DNA from: Oscarella lobularis
Taxonomy: Eukaryota > Porifera > Homoscleromorpha > Homosclerophorida > Oscarellidae
NCBI RefSeq assembly: GCF_947507565.1
Contig: NC_089186.1
Coordinates: forward strand, 372,001-436,000
Direction: 5' to 3'
Length of the DNA stretch: 64,000 bases
Part shown: positions 45,765 through 56,415 of the stretch, piece after piece
Position numbering within the stretch: the stretch's first letter is position 1
Layout: each line of letters begins with the position of its first letter
Made by a program: the position numbers and the translations under genes
The notes under the pieces: generated by a model
The model's database searches: none
What the model saw: only the letters and a program-made list of their open reading frames with translations
Told to the model about the DNA's origin: nothing

Positions 45765-46716
45765 ATGGTTTTCCAGTTGCTCTTTCCACTTCTTCTCGTT
45801 GCTTCGACATTTCCCCGCGAATCGTCTGCCACCTGCTACGGTTACACGCATCGCATGCATTCGTACGATGTGACGCTCGACCCCGAGCGATATGACGATG
45901 GCGTGGCCGAACTCAGGTGCTGCCACACGCGATCGATTATGAATCTGGCGCGCTGGAGAATTTTGGGAGTTGGCGGCGCGAGCGATGAGCTTCCGCTCTG
46001 CTCCAAAGTCGGTCGCGTATATTTTGCCTGTTGGAAGTATTTTTCTCGTCTGTCGGTTCGCCTCTATGTCAATGTGACTAAACTGAGGGAAATTGGAGAA
46101 TCGACGTTTCTTTGTGGAACGGAGCCTATGTCAGACAGCGAGTTCACTCTCACGACAAAAGTTCGTTTGCTAACTCCTGGTATAAAGTCGATAATAATTA
46201 GTGAATTCACTTGACTCTCTGTGACCGCTGCTAGAAATTCAGACTCCAACTCCCAGTCCTTCTCCTTCGCCCGCTGTCTCGACAGAGGAAGAGATGAAGC
46301 CTAGGCTTCCGGGTAGTGAAGCACTGTATTAAATAACTTATTCATACACTAATGTTTTTGTTCGCTGTTATGAAGATTCGCTTGGAGGAAGCTGCAAATT
46401 GAGTTTAGGCGATCGTTTCTCAAACGGTGTCGATGTCGAGGAAAATGTCGAACAATTTGGCCAGTGCGAACAAAAGAAGATTGTTACGTGCTTTGGAAAT
46501 GTCTCTTCTCTTCGCTGGATGACGGGAAGAGTGAATAATACTCGTCTCGTTACCGAATGTTCCAATGCCAAATGTACGGAATCGTGTTGGAAAGTTTCGG
46601 CGAATGAAGATGGGGTCGAACTTTATCTGAGCAGAGAGAAAAAATCGCAGAAAGCAGCGTTCAGATGTGAAATGGCAAGTGAGGAGGTGTGCTTTTTCAA
46701 AGCAGTGTGGGAGTAG
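45765..46716 (+). CDS. Secreted two-domain Cys-rich protein, family B (B1)
   Basis: Not recognised. Three exons (45765-46179, 46235-46312, 46376-46716) give 277 aa. A signal peptide (FQLLFPLLLVASTFPRESSA) is followed by a first Cys-rich domain: CYGYTHRMHSYDVTLDPE, RCCHTRSIMNLARW, YFACWKYFSRLSVRLYVN and FLCGTEP. The pattern Cys, Trp, strand-like VNVT, then FLCG is reminiscent of an immunoglobulin-like fold, which is inference only. Exon 2 is a Thr/Ser/Pro linker. Exon 3 holds a second domain with TCFGN, SLRWMTGR, ESCWKVS, VELYLSREK and AAFRCEM, again Cys-Trp-Cys spaced. No membrane anchor, so probably soluble. B2 shares exon lengths 415, about 80 and 341. Function unknown. Confidence 0.8.
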
Positions 46717-46880
46717 TAGATATCTCTATTAGCTAGTGTGATACACCGTGACAACGTTTTTTGGCTTTCGTTTCTTCTGTCCCTTTTTCATTACTTGTTC
46801 ATTCACGGTGACGTATGTACTGCATCTGTGTCGCAAAGATTTATTCCGTTATGAGAGAGGGCGTGGCAGAGCAGCTTCAG

Positions 46881-47185
46881 CTCCCGAATGTGAAACTACA
46901 CGTACGTCGAACGAATTCGGATTGTTTCAGCACCGCCAAGGAACTCTTTCGGGACAGAAGATGAATAGAATCGAGTTTTTGCCCTGATGGTGGCGATTCA
47001 GAGCCGGGAATCGCTCCATTCCGATTTGCCATAGTCTCGTTGGTCGATTTCGAAGCCCTAGCGTATCGTCTACACGCACCGTTGGGACTTACGAAGCGTG
47101 TAGATGCAGGCATAGGTGTATGATGCAGATAATGTTCAAGGGGGCCCCCCTTTGCATGCACTTGGGTGATCCGCGAATTCCGGAC
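46881..47185 (+). repeat. Segment C, copy 2
   Basis: Same ordered marks as copy 1: CTCCCGAATGTGAAAC, GGTGGCGATTCAGAG, AAGGGGGCCCCCCTTTGCATG, then CACTTGG. It starts about 165 bases after the B1 stop codon. The frame is broken. Confidence 0.65.
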
Positions 47186-47666
47186 CTTAGAGGGCCTTCA
47201 TCTTCTCGACGAATTATGCCTACAGCCTCCATATAGCAAAAAAATTGGCATCAAAGTTCTTCGGTGTCATAGAGTAGAATACAGATACGTAGACTATTAT
47301 CTTCTTCTTCTCGGGCAGATAGTTGGCTTAGCTGTCGTTCCCTTCTCTCAACAAATGACTCGATCTCTAATATTGTTCCACGACTTCCTTTTCGCGGACA
47401 GTGCATGACTCATGTGATAGAATTGGAGAACTGACGGCATGCAGGGCGTGCACGGGCGCGGGGGCGAATGGACCACCTCGTCGAGCGTGACGGCCGCCCT
47501 CGTTTCTTTTATTAGATATAAAATAAGAGTCGTGACGTTGCATTCACACAGAACTGGTTTAGCTTAACCTAATGATATAACAGATATATCTGTGTCGGGT
47601 AGCGGCGCAGAGGGCGTAAGGCGATTGACAGCCGGCGCATTCGCGTATACTTTGATCTTGATTTCC
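47186..47666. other. Region between segment C copy 2 and the A2 promoter
   Basis: No gene seen. It contains the short conserved stretch ACTCATGTGATAGAATTGGAGAACTGACG, similar to sequence after copy 3 of segment C near 49870-49925. Confidence 0.3.
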
Positions 47667-47936
47667 AGGATGCGTTCGCCACTCCAAAATTAGAATACGT
47701 TCATCTATTTCTGTGTAACAGTCCACGCGCCGACGGTCTGCTGACTCTACCTTCCTTCGTTTTTCGTCTTAATATCCGCTCTCCAGCGATGCTTAATGAG
47801 TTAAGGATGCTTAAACGTCTACGCGCATGCGTCATTTTAAGATGACGGTCGAGAAGAGAAGCAAGTGACATAATATTTTTGGTCAGCGTAAACGGTTAGA
47901 TCACCTACACCAACTCGAAGTCGAACCTGTATAAAA
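47667..47936 (+). promoter_or_regulatory. Promoter of A2
   Basis: Distal element AGGATGCGTTCG, CCAAAATTAGAA, CTGTGTAACAGT (47667-47730); proximal element TTAGATCACCTACACCAACT from 47896; TATAAAA at 47930-47936, 70 bases before the ATG. Confidence 0.75.
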
Positions 47937-47999
47937 TGCGGAGCGAAACTCCTGAGCTAGGCATAGTCGGCTCACCGAGAAATACGCGTCGCTTTTGGA

Positions 48000-48755
48000 A
48001 TGAAATTCTTGCTCGTTCTCCTTTCAATCTGCCTGATCTGTTCGGCTCGGCCTACTAGCCCTAGTGCAAACAACACCAATATGACTGATTATCTTGACGT
48101 GGTATATTCTGACGAACTGCCGCCAACAGGCCCGCGTTCTAATATACATACATTTGCAGCTCTGTAATCCGCAAAACGGAGGTAATCAGAAGGACGAGCA
48201 CCTGCCTTTCGCCGTTGTCAATTACAACTTGGACATCGTTTCGTTTTCCTCGCCTGAACCCGTAGACGTGTTTCTAACGGCTAGCGATGACGGTAAAATT
48301 ACCACCTGGTACACATTTCCCCAGCGAGAGCGCTTAGGTGTCGACGCAAGCGGAACTCTGGCATTGGAGTCTGAGGTCATACACCAGCGATTTCGTACTC
48401 TGCCTTTCATCGTGACGCGTTCTTGTTTTAGAATATCGCCACCACTTTTAGACTTCTAAGTCCGCGCGACAGCCGCTTCTACCCTTACAAATTTCTTTGC
48501 GCTACTCGCAGTCAAAATGATTTTCAAAGTCATTTTATTGTGTCTATGAATAGTTCCGCTACGTCAATGGGATTTCAGGTTGAACACTGCAATAATAGTA
48601 CTAGCCTCCACGCTGAGGTGGAACAGTATCTCCACACACAGCTCCAGTATAGCAATCATCTGTATTTGGCTCGAGAAAAGTGCAAGTCAGTCAGGGCCAG
48701 GTGTCCTGCTCCGGCGGAAGCCGCGCCTACTGCGCTGATGACAACGGATATGTGA
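48000..48755 (+). CDS. Small secreted protein, family A (A2)
   Basis: Exons 48000-48101, 48160-48375 and 48432-48755 give 213 aa. Signal peptide MKFLLVLLSICLICSA, then exon 2 with PFAVVNYNLDIVSFSSPE, VDVFLTAS and WYTFPQRERLGVDASGTL, then exon 3 with ATTFRLLSPRD, FLCATRSQ, HFIVSMNSS and YLAREKC. Intron 1 is 58 bases, so it must be removed for the frame to continue; this confirms the splice site used for all A genes. The Cys usually found after LRP in exon 3 is replaced (LSPRD), so one disulfide may be missing. Family function unknown. Confidence 0.82.
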
Positions 48756-49310
48756 TTGCAAGTTAGGAACGGTAGAATTTTTTCACTTTTTTTGTAGCGT
48801 AGTGAATATTCGCATGCATTTCAAAATTTAACAAGAGCATTTATTAAAACGTAGCTTCAAAGCATTAATTGCAGCGTCTCTCTTTGTTCTACAATCATTT
48901 CTTATTCAGATGCTTTTTACAGTGTGTTGTGAACTGAGTCTTTGGTCTCATTCAAAATGTGAGTATGATGCCTATTTGAATGTTAATTACTTAATTCTAT
49001 AGTTACCGGTCGCTACGGTACACCTTACGCACGCAGCCCCCAAAAAGCCTATAAATTAATTATTTAAATAACGAGCGTACATTTTAGTCGTCTCTACTTC
49101 GCTGCTGGCCCTGCCATGCATGGCGTTGGGCACTTTTTCATGCGCACTATGGCCAAACAAACCATATGGTTATACGCATCGCTTGCGTTCTCGACCCCTG
49201 AACCTAGTTAGCTAGAATTGCCGTATGCAGTCCTTTATGTGGATCAAGTGTCAACTAAGCGCTGCGCTTCAGTCCTGTTTTATCTTTCATCAATTGTTTC
49301 ACCCTGTACC
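48756..49310 (+). pseudogene. Relic of a B-family gene between A2 and segment C copy 3
   Basis: The first part matches the 3' flank of other A genes. At about 49165-49205 the sequence GGTTATACGCATCGCTTGCG followed by CTCGACCCC matches the first exon of B1 and B2 (CYGYTHRMHS...LDPE) with a deletion inside. The rest of that B gene is not recognisable. Confidence 0.55.
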
Positions 49311-49600
49311 GAACTCCCGGATGTGGAACTTCCAACTTACGCCAGTGTTTCACATGAAGTGCGGTAGTTTTTCCATTGCCCAGTGAACCCATCTTGCTAC
49401 AAAAATTGTTACGAACGGAATTCGGTCTTCATGGCGGTGATTTAGAGACGAGAATTGCCCTATTCCGCGAACCGTCTCGCCAACCAATCTCAAGCCTCTG
49501 GTTGATTGTCTACGAGCACTGTCCGGACTTCAGAAGCTCTTCGATGCAGGTAAGCAGGCAAGTAAATATGCACGGAGGGAGGGGGGCCTCCTTTAAATTT
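49311..49600 (+). repeat. Segment C, copy 3
   Basis: Marks present: GAACTCCCGGATGTGGAAC, GGCGGTGATTTAGAGACGAG, TGTCCGGACTTCAGAAGC, TCGATGCAGG and an altered palindrome (AGGGGGGCCTCCTTT). It follows the B relic at 49165. Confidence 0.65.
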
Positions 49601-50165
49601 TTTGGACGAGTTTCAGTCCCGTGCAGAAAATAGACCCCGTCCTGCATCTCTGAAAATAGCTCCTGTAGCCAGCCCAATAGGCCTACCGTAGCACCGTATT
49701 TTAGTAACAGTGTAATTGATCTGAAAGTCCTTGGGGGCAAAAAGCTTTTAGGTGTGTACACACAGCAGTCTAGGATTCCTAGGTATTCTTCCCAACTTAT
49801 TTCGCCTTCGTGAGCATAAGGAACTACTAGGTCGCTAAACGTGTTCCCCCCACGTCTTCCTTTTCGCGGGCAGTGACTGATGTGCGAGGGAATATTGGAG
49901 GACTGACGCAATATTGGAGGACTGACGCTTGCGTTGGTCTTGCGTGGGCGTTTCCGTCAGTGCGGACTTACGGAAGGCCACAACATCGATCGTGATGCTC
50001 CCTCTTCGTTTCTTTCATTATATGTAAAAGTTCACTTGTGAATTAATTAAGTATCTCCCCTCCATGCGCCTAACAAATGTAAAATCGAGTAATTATTGAT
50101 CTAGCATACATATTTGAGATGGAATCGACGGTAGCGGCGCGGATTCTCGCGTCTACTTCATTTCC
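49601..50165. other. Region between segment C copy 3 and the A3 promoter
   Basis: No gene seen. A 16-base direct repeat (CAATATTGGAGGACTGACG-like) occurs at about 49890-49928. Confidence 0.3.
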
Positions 50166-50449
50166 AGGATGCGTTCGGTGCTCCAAAATTAGAAATAGGT
50201 CCGATCCACTTCTGTGTAACGGTCCACCCGCAGACTGACCCTCCCTCCTAACATCCGCTCTCCAGCGATGAGTAATGGGCTAACAATGCTTACACGTCCA
50301 CGCGCATGCGGCAATTACAAGATGACTGTCCGCTGCGGCGAAAAAAGTGAGAATGAGATCAGATATACGGTCACGCGTCCGATTGTCGCGCGGTCGAGCC
50401 CTAAGCGCTTAGATCACCTACGCCAACTCGAAGTCGAGCCTGTATAAAA
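50166..50449 (+). promoter_or_regulatory. Promoter of A3
   Basis: Distal element AGGATGCGTTCG, CCAAAATTAGAA, CTGTGTAACGGT (50166-50222); proximal element TTAGATCACCTACGCCAACT from 50409; TATAAAA at 50443-50449, 72 bases before the ATG. Confidence 0.75.
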
Positions 50450-50514
50450 CGCGGTGCGAAACTTCTCGGCTAGACATATTGAGTTCACTCCACCACGCGA
50501 GTTCGCCTTTTGAG

Positions 50515-51227
50515 ATGAAGTTTGTGCTCGTTCTTCTTGCCATCTGGCTGACGTGTTCGGCTGAGGGCTGTCCAAACGTATCTAAGCATTGGTCTAAGGA
50601 GGACCTCCAGCTGGTATTTGAACAAACTGTCGCGTGCAGGCAGATTCGCGTTCTTAAATTAACCGAGTATTTACAGCTTTGCAATAAGACGATTGTTGCA
50701 CTTGAAGACGACATGAAAAATCCCATTGCCTTTGTCAAACCCAAATTATATCAAGTCGATCTCTTTTCGTTTTCCTCGCCTGGACACTCGCCTGTAGACG
50801 CGTTTCTCACCGACGGCAACCACATAAACAAAGCTTTCGTCTTGTACACATTTCCCGGGAAACTGCGCTTAGGTGTCGCCTCCAATGGAACTTTGAGAGT
50901 GGATTCTGACTCTAAGGTCGTACTATCCGTTTCAAACTCTTCCACCCCGTGACGTTTTTATTTTAGAATGACACCACTTTTAGACTTATACGGCCGTGCG
51001 ACAGGCGTCACTACCCTTACGAAGTTTTCTGCGCTTCTAGGAGCGACGGACGTCATTATATTGTGTCGTTGAATAGTTTCGTCGCGAAGGGATTTCGTGT
51101 TAAAAATTGTGAGAGCTCCGCGCAGGCACGGGTTGACAAGCACCCGGACTTGGACGATTACCTTCACCATCACATGCAGTACAGAGAAAATCTGTATTTG
51201 ACTCGGGGAAGGTGCTGTTCTGATTAA
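50515..51227 (+). CDS. Small secreted protein, family A (A3)
   Basis: Exons 50515-50613, 50677-50916 and 50967-51227 give 199 aa. Signal peptide MKFVLVLLAIWLTCSA; exon 2 with PIAFVKPKLYQVDLFSFSS, VDAFLTD and YTFPGKLRLGVASNGTL; exon 3 with DTTFRLIRPCDRRHYPYEVF, HYIVSLNS and a C-terminal YLTRGRCCSD. The start of exon 2 contains a Cys (LCNK) as in the other copies. Intron 1 is 63 bases and open in frame, so a product retaining it would carry 21 extra residues. The end is shorter than in A1, A2 and A4. Confidence 0.82.
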
Positions 51228-52739
51228 GACAAAACCGCAAAAGTTAGAGTTAGGAAAAATGGAATTTCTGTATTTTTTGTTTTTGGAGCGTAATGAATAT
51301 TTGCCGTTTATGGCAAATGATGCGTTAACATTTATCGAGAGCATTAAAAATAAAAAAATATTTTATGGATTATTGCTGTTCCGAAATTCAAAAATCACTA
51401 AAGCTGCAAAAAAACAAGCAATCAAACCAATTCTAATTCGCTACAGGAGGCAGTTGGTTAGCATAGGTATCCGTTAAAACTGAAACAGTAAAAGCTTGCG
51501 ATCCAGGCCAAGGTGTGTGCACTCACGCGCCCAGTTAAATTAGAAACATAAAAAGAAATTGCTAGTACCCAGAGGCGCAGTTGCTACATCCCGACAGATT
51601 TTAAAAAGGAAGGTGCACATCTACACAGCCGCACAATGGGAATTCGCGCACGCGTAAATTCCTACTTGAACACGTGAACCACGCACTTCGATTCTCGACT
51701 TTCTTCGCGCTCAGCAAGCAAGCATCTCGGAGAAGTCCACAAGAACGAGCTCCTGCCGAGCGGAGAGGCTCTCAACACGGAAGAAAAGCCAACAGGTAAG
51801 CGTCAAACGTTCGCAATCTCCGCCTCCGGCTCCCTCGATCCCTCGCACGTACTGACGACAGCGTTTTTCGCGATCTTTCGCCTACCGCGCGACACACAAC
51901 GCCTCGCGAAAACAAATGGCGCCTTCAAAAGTCCTGCAACACTTTCTTTCGCCATGATCCATCGACGAGCCCCTGCCCAGCCCCTGCATGCATCCACTCG
52001 CTGGCGAGCAATCTCGAGCCGTACGCACTCGCGGGTCCTTGCGTGCCATTCGCGTTCGCATTTTCCAGGATACCTCGCCATTCGCGTTCTCTTTTCACCG
52101 CTGGGACCCCCTTTCTCCCGGCCCTTTGATCGTTTCCTAATTTTTATACCTTTGCGCTTTCTAGATGGCTTCGCGTGTTCTCGCAGCGGTGAAGAAGCGC
52201 ACATCGAAGCCGCACTGGCAAATTGACCTCACCTTTAGAAACGGCGCGGTCTGCCTAGAGGAGTAGCGCAGATGAAGATCAATGAATTTTTTCAGGTCTT
52301 CCTTTGGGGCCCCCCGTGGAGTAGGCATGCACTTAGGGGGCGGGACTCTCTGTCGCGCACACGTCGCGGATTGCCTGAGGTGCAACTGCTCACGCTCCTG
52401 AGCATAGACCGATTTCCAAACGAATCTAAACACTAGGCTTGTTTCCAACTGTGTAATCGAGGGCGGGTTGGGGTTCAGGAGTGAGAGCTGTTGTCATGGC
52501 AGTGCATGAGGCTTCATTTGTGTGTGTGGCAAGGAGGGTAGCGGGGACGACACGCATTCGTTACGTAGAGATGATTCGTACTCTGTTTGCATCACAGGCC
52601 GACTATGTTAGTGTGCACGGGTCCTTTCCCTTTGCATTAGGGTATAGGGCGGCTGTCAGTAGGTAGGGCAGTTAGAGGTTTAGTAGGTTTGTAGCTCCTT
52701 TTCCCTGAACGTGCTTAGCTGACAGCCGCCACCCCCGGT
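51228..52739. other. Long intergenic region after A3
   Basis: No gene that I can support. Splice-like sites at 51796 (CAGGTAAGCG) and 52164 (TTCTAG) could join two short open pieces ending at 52226, but no start codon is available upstream in frame. A C-palindrome-like GGGGCCCCCC lies at 52308. Confidence 0.35.
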
Positions 52740-53055
52740 TAGACCTTTTCAATGGATAATTCAGGTAATTTAGGATTTAATAGATGCATATTTTAGGTCA
52801 ATGGATTGCGAGGTAATCTAGGCTGATTAGTATATAGGTATTTTTTGTAGGTCAATGGATGTTGAGGTAATTTAGGTTTATTGGTATACAGTACTAGGTT
52901 TGATTATACTGTATTTTGGATTGTGAGGTAATCTAGGGTGATTAGTGTATAGGAAATATTCTAGGTCAATGGGTGTTGAGGTAAATTAGGTTTAGTATAC
53001 TATGGGATTCATTATAGGTCAACGGACTGTTGATCGTTAGAACGTAGTCAATATT
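52740..53055. repeat. Degenerate tandem repeat of about 60 bases
   Basis: Four to five diverged copies of a unit built on TAGGTCAATGGAT, GAGGTAATCTAGG and TGATTAGTATATAGG. AT-rich, non-coding. Confidence 0.65.
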
Positions 53056-54096
53056 ACGTGTTTTTAGGTCCTACTAAAGTGAGATATTGAATAATGCAAG
53101 AATTCAAGGTAAAGGTAAGCACGTGCATTGTGAGTTACTATAGATTGATCTGTACGTGCTGTAGTTTCTCTTCTGCAGTGTCAATAAAACGACGAGCTTT
53201 TGGCTAAGAAAAGTGGAAGGTCAGCGTTTGTATATCTTTTCTCCTCTCTTTTCAGGGTGAGTACAGTACTAACGCTGAACGCCAGACGATTCCGATGGCT
53301 TCTGACGAAGACGAGAGATTAATTGTCTAATGTGTTGTCGTGTAAGGTGCGCTCTTCCGCGCGCTGTTCAGTACGCCATTGCCCGTCCACCGCACACACA
53401 CAAAAAAAATGCTGCATCACGCTGCAGTTACGCAGGCGTCTACTAGGCAGCAGGCGTGGTCACTTTACTCATCGGTACTGTAAGTTCGCCTTCGATTAGG
53501 AGACCGACCGCGGTCCACCACCCTGGGAGGATACAGGACGTCGTTGTGACATCTAAATGTTCCTTAGCATCCGACGGCATCCCAAATCCGCACTTGAGTC
53601 ATAGTTTCAATCCCAAGCGACTGATCCGCGTGCTTGAGATTAGAGATGATGTCTTATGACGTACCGTTGATCTTCTCCATCGGACGTAGCATAAAACTCG
53701 AATCTTCATGGGCGAAACATGCATTGCTCTATAGAAACGACCATATTACTCCAAAGCAAGGGATTTGTTTCTCATTGTGGCTCTCAGAGTGCCGATTCTT
53801 GCTTCTCTGTGGTAGGTCATCGAGTTACCGCAAGCGGATGTACTAATTAATGACAACCTATTCTCGTCATCCGGCCCTACTTTGGTCGCGTTTACGTTGT
53901 TGACACTGAGTTGATGGCAGGACGCGTTCGTAACGGACTTCGCGCCCAATTGCCTGTAATTCTCATACTACAGTATCTCTAACCCTTCCGTTGAGTCACA
54001 GTGACTCAACGATTAGACACGTCTTTTGCATCGATGATGGTCCACCCTTTATGATATCATTCGCAACTGACCCCTTTGTATTTCCGTCTACGGTTG
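53056..54096. other. Intergenic region before B2
   Basis: No gene seen. TTGAGTCACAGTGACTCAA at 53992-54010 is a near-perfect palindrome containing an AP-1-like TGAGTCA, about 90 bases before the B2 TATA box. Confidence 0.4.
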
Positions 54097-54103
54097 TATA
54101 AGA
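54097..54103 (+). promoter_or_regulatory. TATA box of B2
   Basis: TATAAGA followed by GCAGTTC, starting 58 bases before the ATG, the same distance as in B1. Confidence 0.7.
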
Positions 54104-54154
54104 GCAGTTCACTCGCAGGAGACAGTAGTATATTTTCCACATCATCAAGTCGAG

Positions 54155-55120
54155 ATGTTTTTTCAGTTGCTCTTTCCCCTTCTTCTCGTCGCTTCGACAT
54201 TTCCCCGCGAATCGTCTGGCACCTGCTATGGTTATACGCATCGCATGCATTCGTACGATGTGACGCTCGACCCCGATCGATTTGAGGCCGGTGTAGCCGA
54301 ACTCAAGTGTTGCCACACGCGATCGATTATGAATCTGGCGCGGTGGAGAATTTTAGGAGTTAGCGGTCGGAGCGATCAGCTTCCGCTCTGTTCCAAAGTC
54401 GGCGAAGTTTATTTCGCCTGTTGGAAGTATTTTTCGCGTTTGTCTGTTCGTCTCTTTGTCAATGTGACCAAACTGAGGGAAATTGGAGAAGCGACGTTTC
54501 TTTGTGGAACGGAGCCCATGTCAGACAGCGAGTTCACTCTCACGACGAAAGTTCGTTTGCTAACTCCTGGTATACATGCAGTAAATACTGACCAATGTAA
54601 TGCACTCACTTGATTCTTTGTGGACACCGCTAGAAATTCCGACTCCAACTTCCGGTGTTTCTCCTTCGCCTACTACAGCCTTTACAGAGGAAGAGATGAA
54701 CCCTAAGCTACCGGGTAATGAGGCACAGAAATACATAATTTATTTATACACGCAAATCCTTTCGTTTACTTTTATGAAGATGCACTTGGAGCAAGTTGCG
54801 ACGTGAGTTTAGGTGATCGTTACTCGAACGGTGTCGACGTCGAGGAAAGTGTCGAACGATTTGGTCAGTGCGAAGAAAGAAAGATTGTTACCTGCTTTGG
54901 AAATGCCTCTTCCCTTCGTTGGACTATCGGAAGAAAAAATCGTTCTCGTCCCGTTGCAGAATGTTCCATTGCCGAATGTATTGAATCGTGTTGGAAGGTC
55001 TCTGCAAATGAAGACGGCGTCGAACTTCATTTGAGTAGAGAAAGAGATTCGAACAAAGCAGCGTTTCATTGTGAAATGGCAGGTCAGAATTTGTGCTCTT
55101 TCAAAGCGGTTTGGGTCTAG
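54155..55120 (+). CDS. Secreted two-domain Cys-rich protein, family B (B2)
   Basis: Exons 54155-54569, 54634-54714 and 54780-55120 give 278 aa, close to B1 throughout. Signal peptide FQLLFPLLLVASTFPRESSG; first domain with CYGYTHRMHSYDVTLDPD, KCCHTRSIMNLARW, YFACWKYFSRLSVRLFVN and FLCGTEP; Pro/Thr linker; second domain with TCFGNASSLRWTIGR, ESCWKVS, VELHLSRER and AAFHCEM. Differences from B1 concentrate in short loops and in the linker, while Cys and Trp positions are kept, as expected for a folded secreted protein under constraint. Confidence 0.8.
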
Positions 55121-55270
55121 TAAGTAAGATATGAAACGCCGACAGCTCGTTTTTTTGGTTTAGTCTAATTTCTGTCTCCTTTTTTATTCATTCATTTATT
55201 CATTTATGTTTTGGGTGGAAGTTCCGCTTGCAGTCCAAGACAACGACATCCGCCCCTACACAGAGTCGAG
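55121..55270. other. 3' flank of B2
   Basis: Contains ATTCATTCATTTATTCATTTAT, a short ATTC/ATTT tandem stretch. No gene. Confidence 0.4.
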
Positions 55271-55600
55271 TGACGTCAAACCCGGATGCGGAACTAAAAA
55301 ACTAACACCTGAAAAAAACTAACACCTGATCGACGCGCGTTTCAAGCGAATCGCGACCGTTCTGACATCGCCAATTCACTCGTTGAACCAGGAGAATGCC
55401 TGAAATGCATTCTACCTCTCAATTGCGGTGATTAAGAGCCGAGAATCGCTCAATTGGAGCTTCCGTACGTAAGCTTCGTTATACCATTCCCACCCTCTGT
55501 TTGGTTGTCTGCGAGCGCTTTCGGAACAGTTAAAGCTCTTCTATATGCAAGTAAACGTGCACGGGGGCCCCCTTTGCACTTGGAAGAGCTGACCTGATAT
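55271..55600 (+). repeat. Segment C, copy 4
   Basis: All marks are clear: ACCCGGATGCGGAAC, GCGCGTTTCAAGCGAATCGC, TGCGGTGATTAAGAGCCGAG, GCGAGCGCTTTCGG, and GTGCACGGGGGCCCCCTTTGCACTTGG split over 55557-55583. The coding frame seen in copy 1 is closed here by TAA within the GGTGATTAAGAG mark. Confidence 0.7.
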
Positions 55601-56146
55601 CTAATAACCAAACGAGTTATGGTCTAAGCATCCTTCAGGGGAATGCCCACATAGGAGCACCGTTGGCGTCAAACTCCCAAACGTCACCATGACCGTGACC
55701 GAGTGTTGGCTAACTTATCGCAATTACAGTAACTAATAATAACAAAGGCCCTAATAATAGAAACGCCCATGGAGGAGCCTTTGCTTTTACCACACCCTCG
55801 TTTGATTTTTCATTTTCAGCCATATAGGATTGATACAGTAGTGGCAAATGGCTAGAGTTGTTCTATGCAACTCGCTCTACAATTTTCCTTTCTGACACTG
55901 TACCATTGGTCAGCAGACTAATGCGCAGAGGCGATGGGTAAGTTGTTGCATGGCGCTTGCGCCAGCTAGCGGATCTTAGCCGCCTTTCTTGCTTTTACTG
56001 CCTGTAATCTCGTAGATGTATAGTGAGTCCATAATATATATTAGACCTACCTCCATGCATGCACTCACGTGCGGCAATATAAGAGCGATGCAAGGAACAG
56101 AGGCAATCAACAGCCGACGTTCGCGTTCACTTGATTTCCAGCATGC
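55601..56146. other. Region between segment C copy 4 and the A4 promoter
   Basis: No gene, repeat or RNA recognised. Confidence 0.35.
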
Positions 56147-56366
56147 AGGATGTGTTCGCTCCAAGATTAGAATATAGGTTGTTTACTTCATTTCTGCATG
56201 TGTAACGGCGCAAGGGAGTTTTCCTGACCACACAGCATTACTATATATAGGCACGAGTGGTCTGTTTGAACATCGAACTGCATTTCTCAACTGAAGTGAC
56301 GTCATCATAATCACGGGCTTTCGCTTAGATCATCTCGAAAAACTCGAATTTGAGCCGGGTATAAAA
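56147..56366 (+). promoter_or_regulatory. Promoter of A4
   Basis: Distal element AGGATGTGTTCGCTCCAAGA...GTGTAACGG (56147-56207); proximal element TTAGATCATCTCG from 56325; TATAAAA at 56360-56366, 56 bases before the ATG. An extra TGACGTCATCA site at 56297-56307 is not seen in A1-A3. Confidence 0.75.
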
Positions 56367-56415
56367 TGCGGGAAAAGCTGCTGAGTCGAACAAGTTGTCT
56401 TCTAATTAAGTTGAG

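Noticed and set aside
51660-52266. Possible small gene spliced from CAGGTAAGCG (51796) to TTCTAG (52164), ending in GEEAHIEAALAN
   Set aside because: The joined frame has no Met before an upstream stop, no signal peptide or family feature, and the second part could be read in two frames. Not supportable as a gene.
45765-55120. Family B as true immunoglobulin-domain proteins
   Set aside because: The Cys-Trp-Cys spacing is suggestive, but the canonical Asp-x-Gly-x-Tyr-x-Cys is not present. Left as an unrecognised fold.
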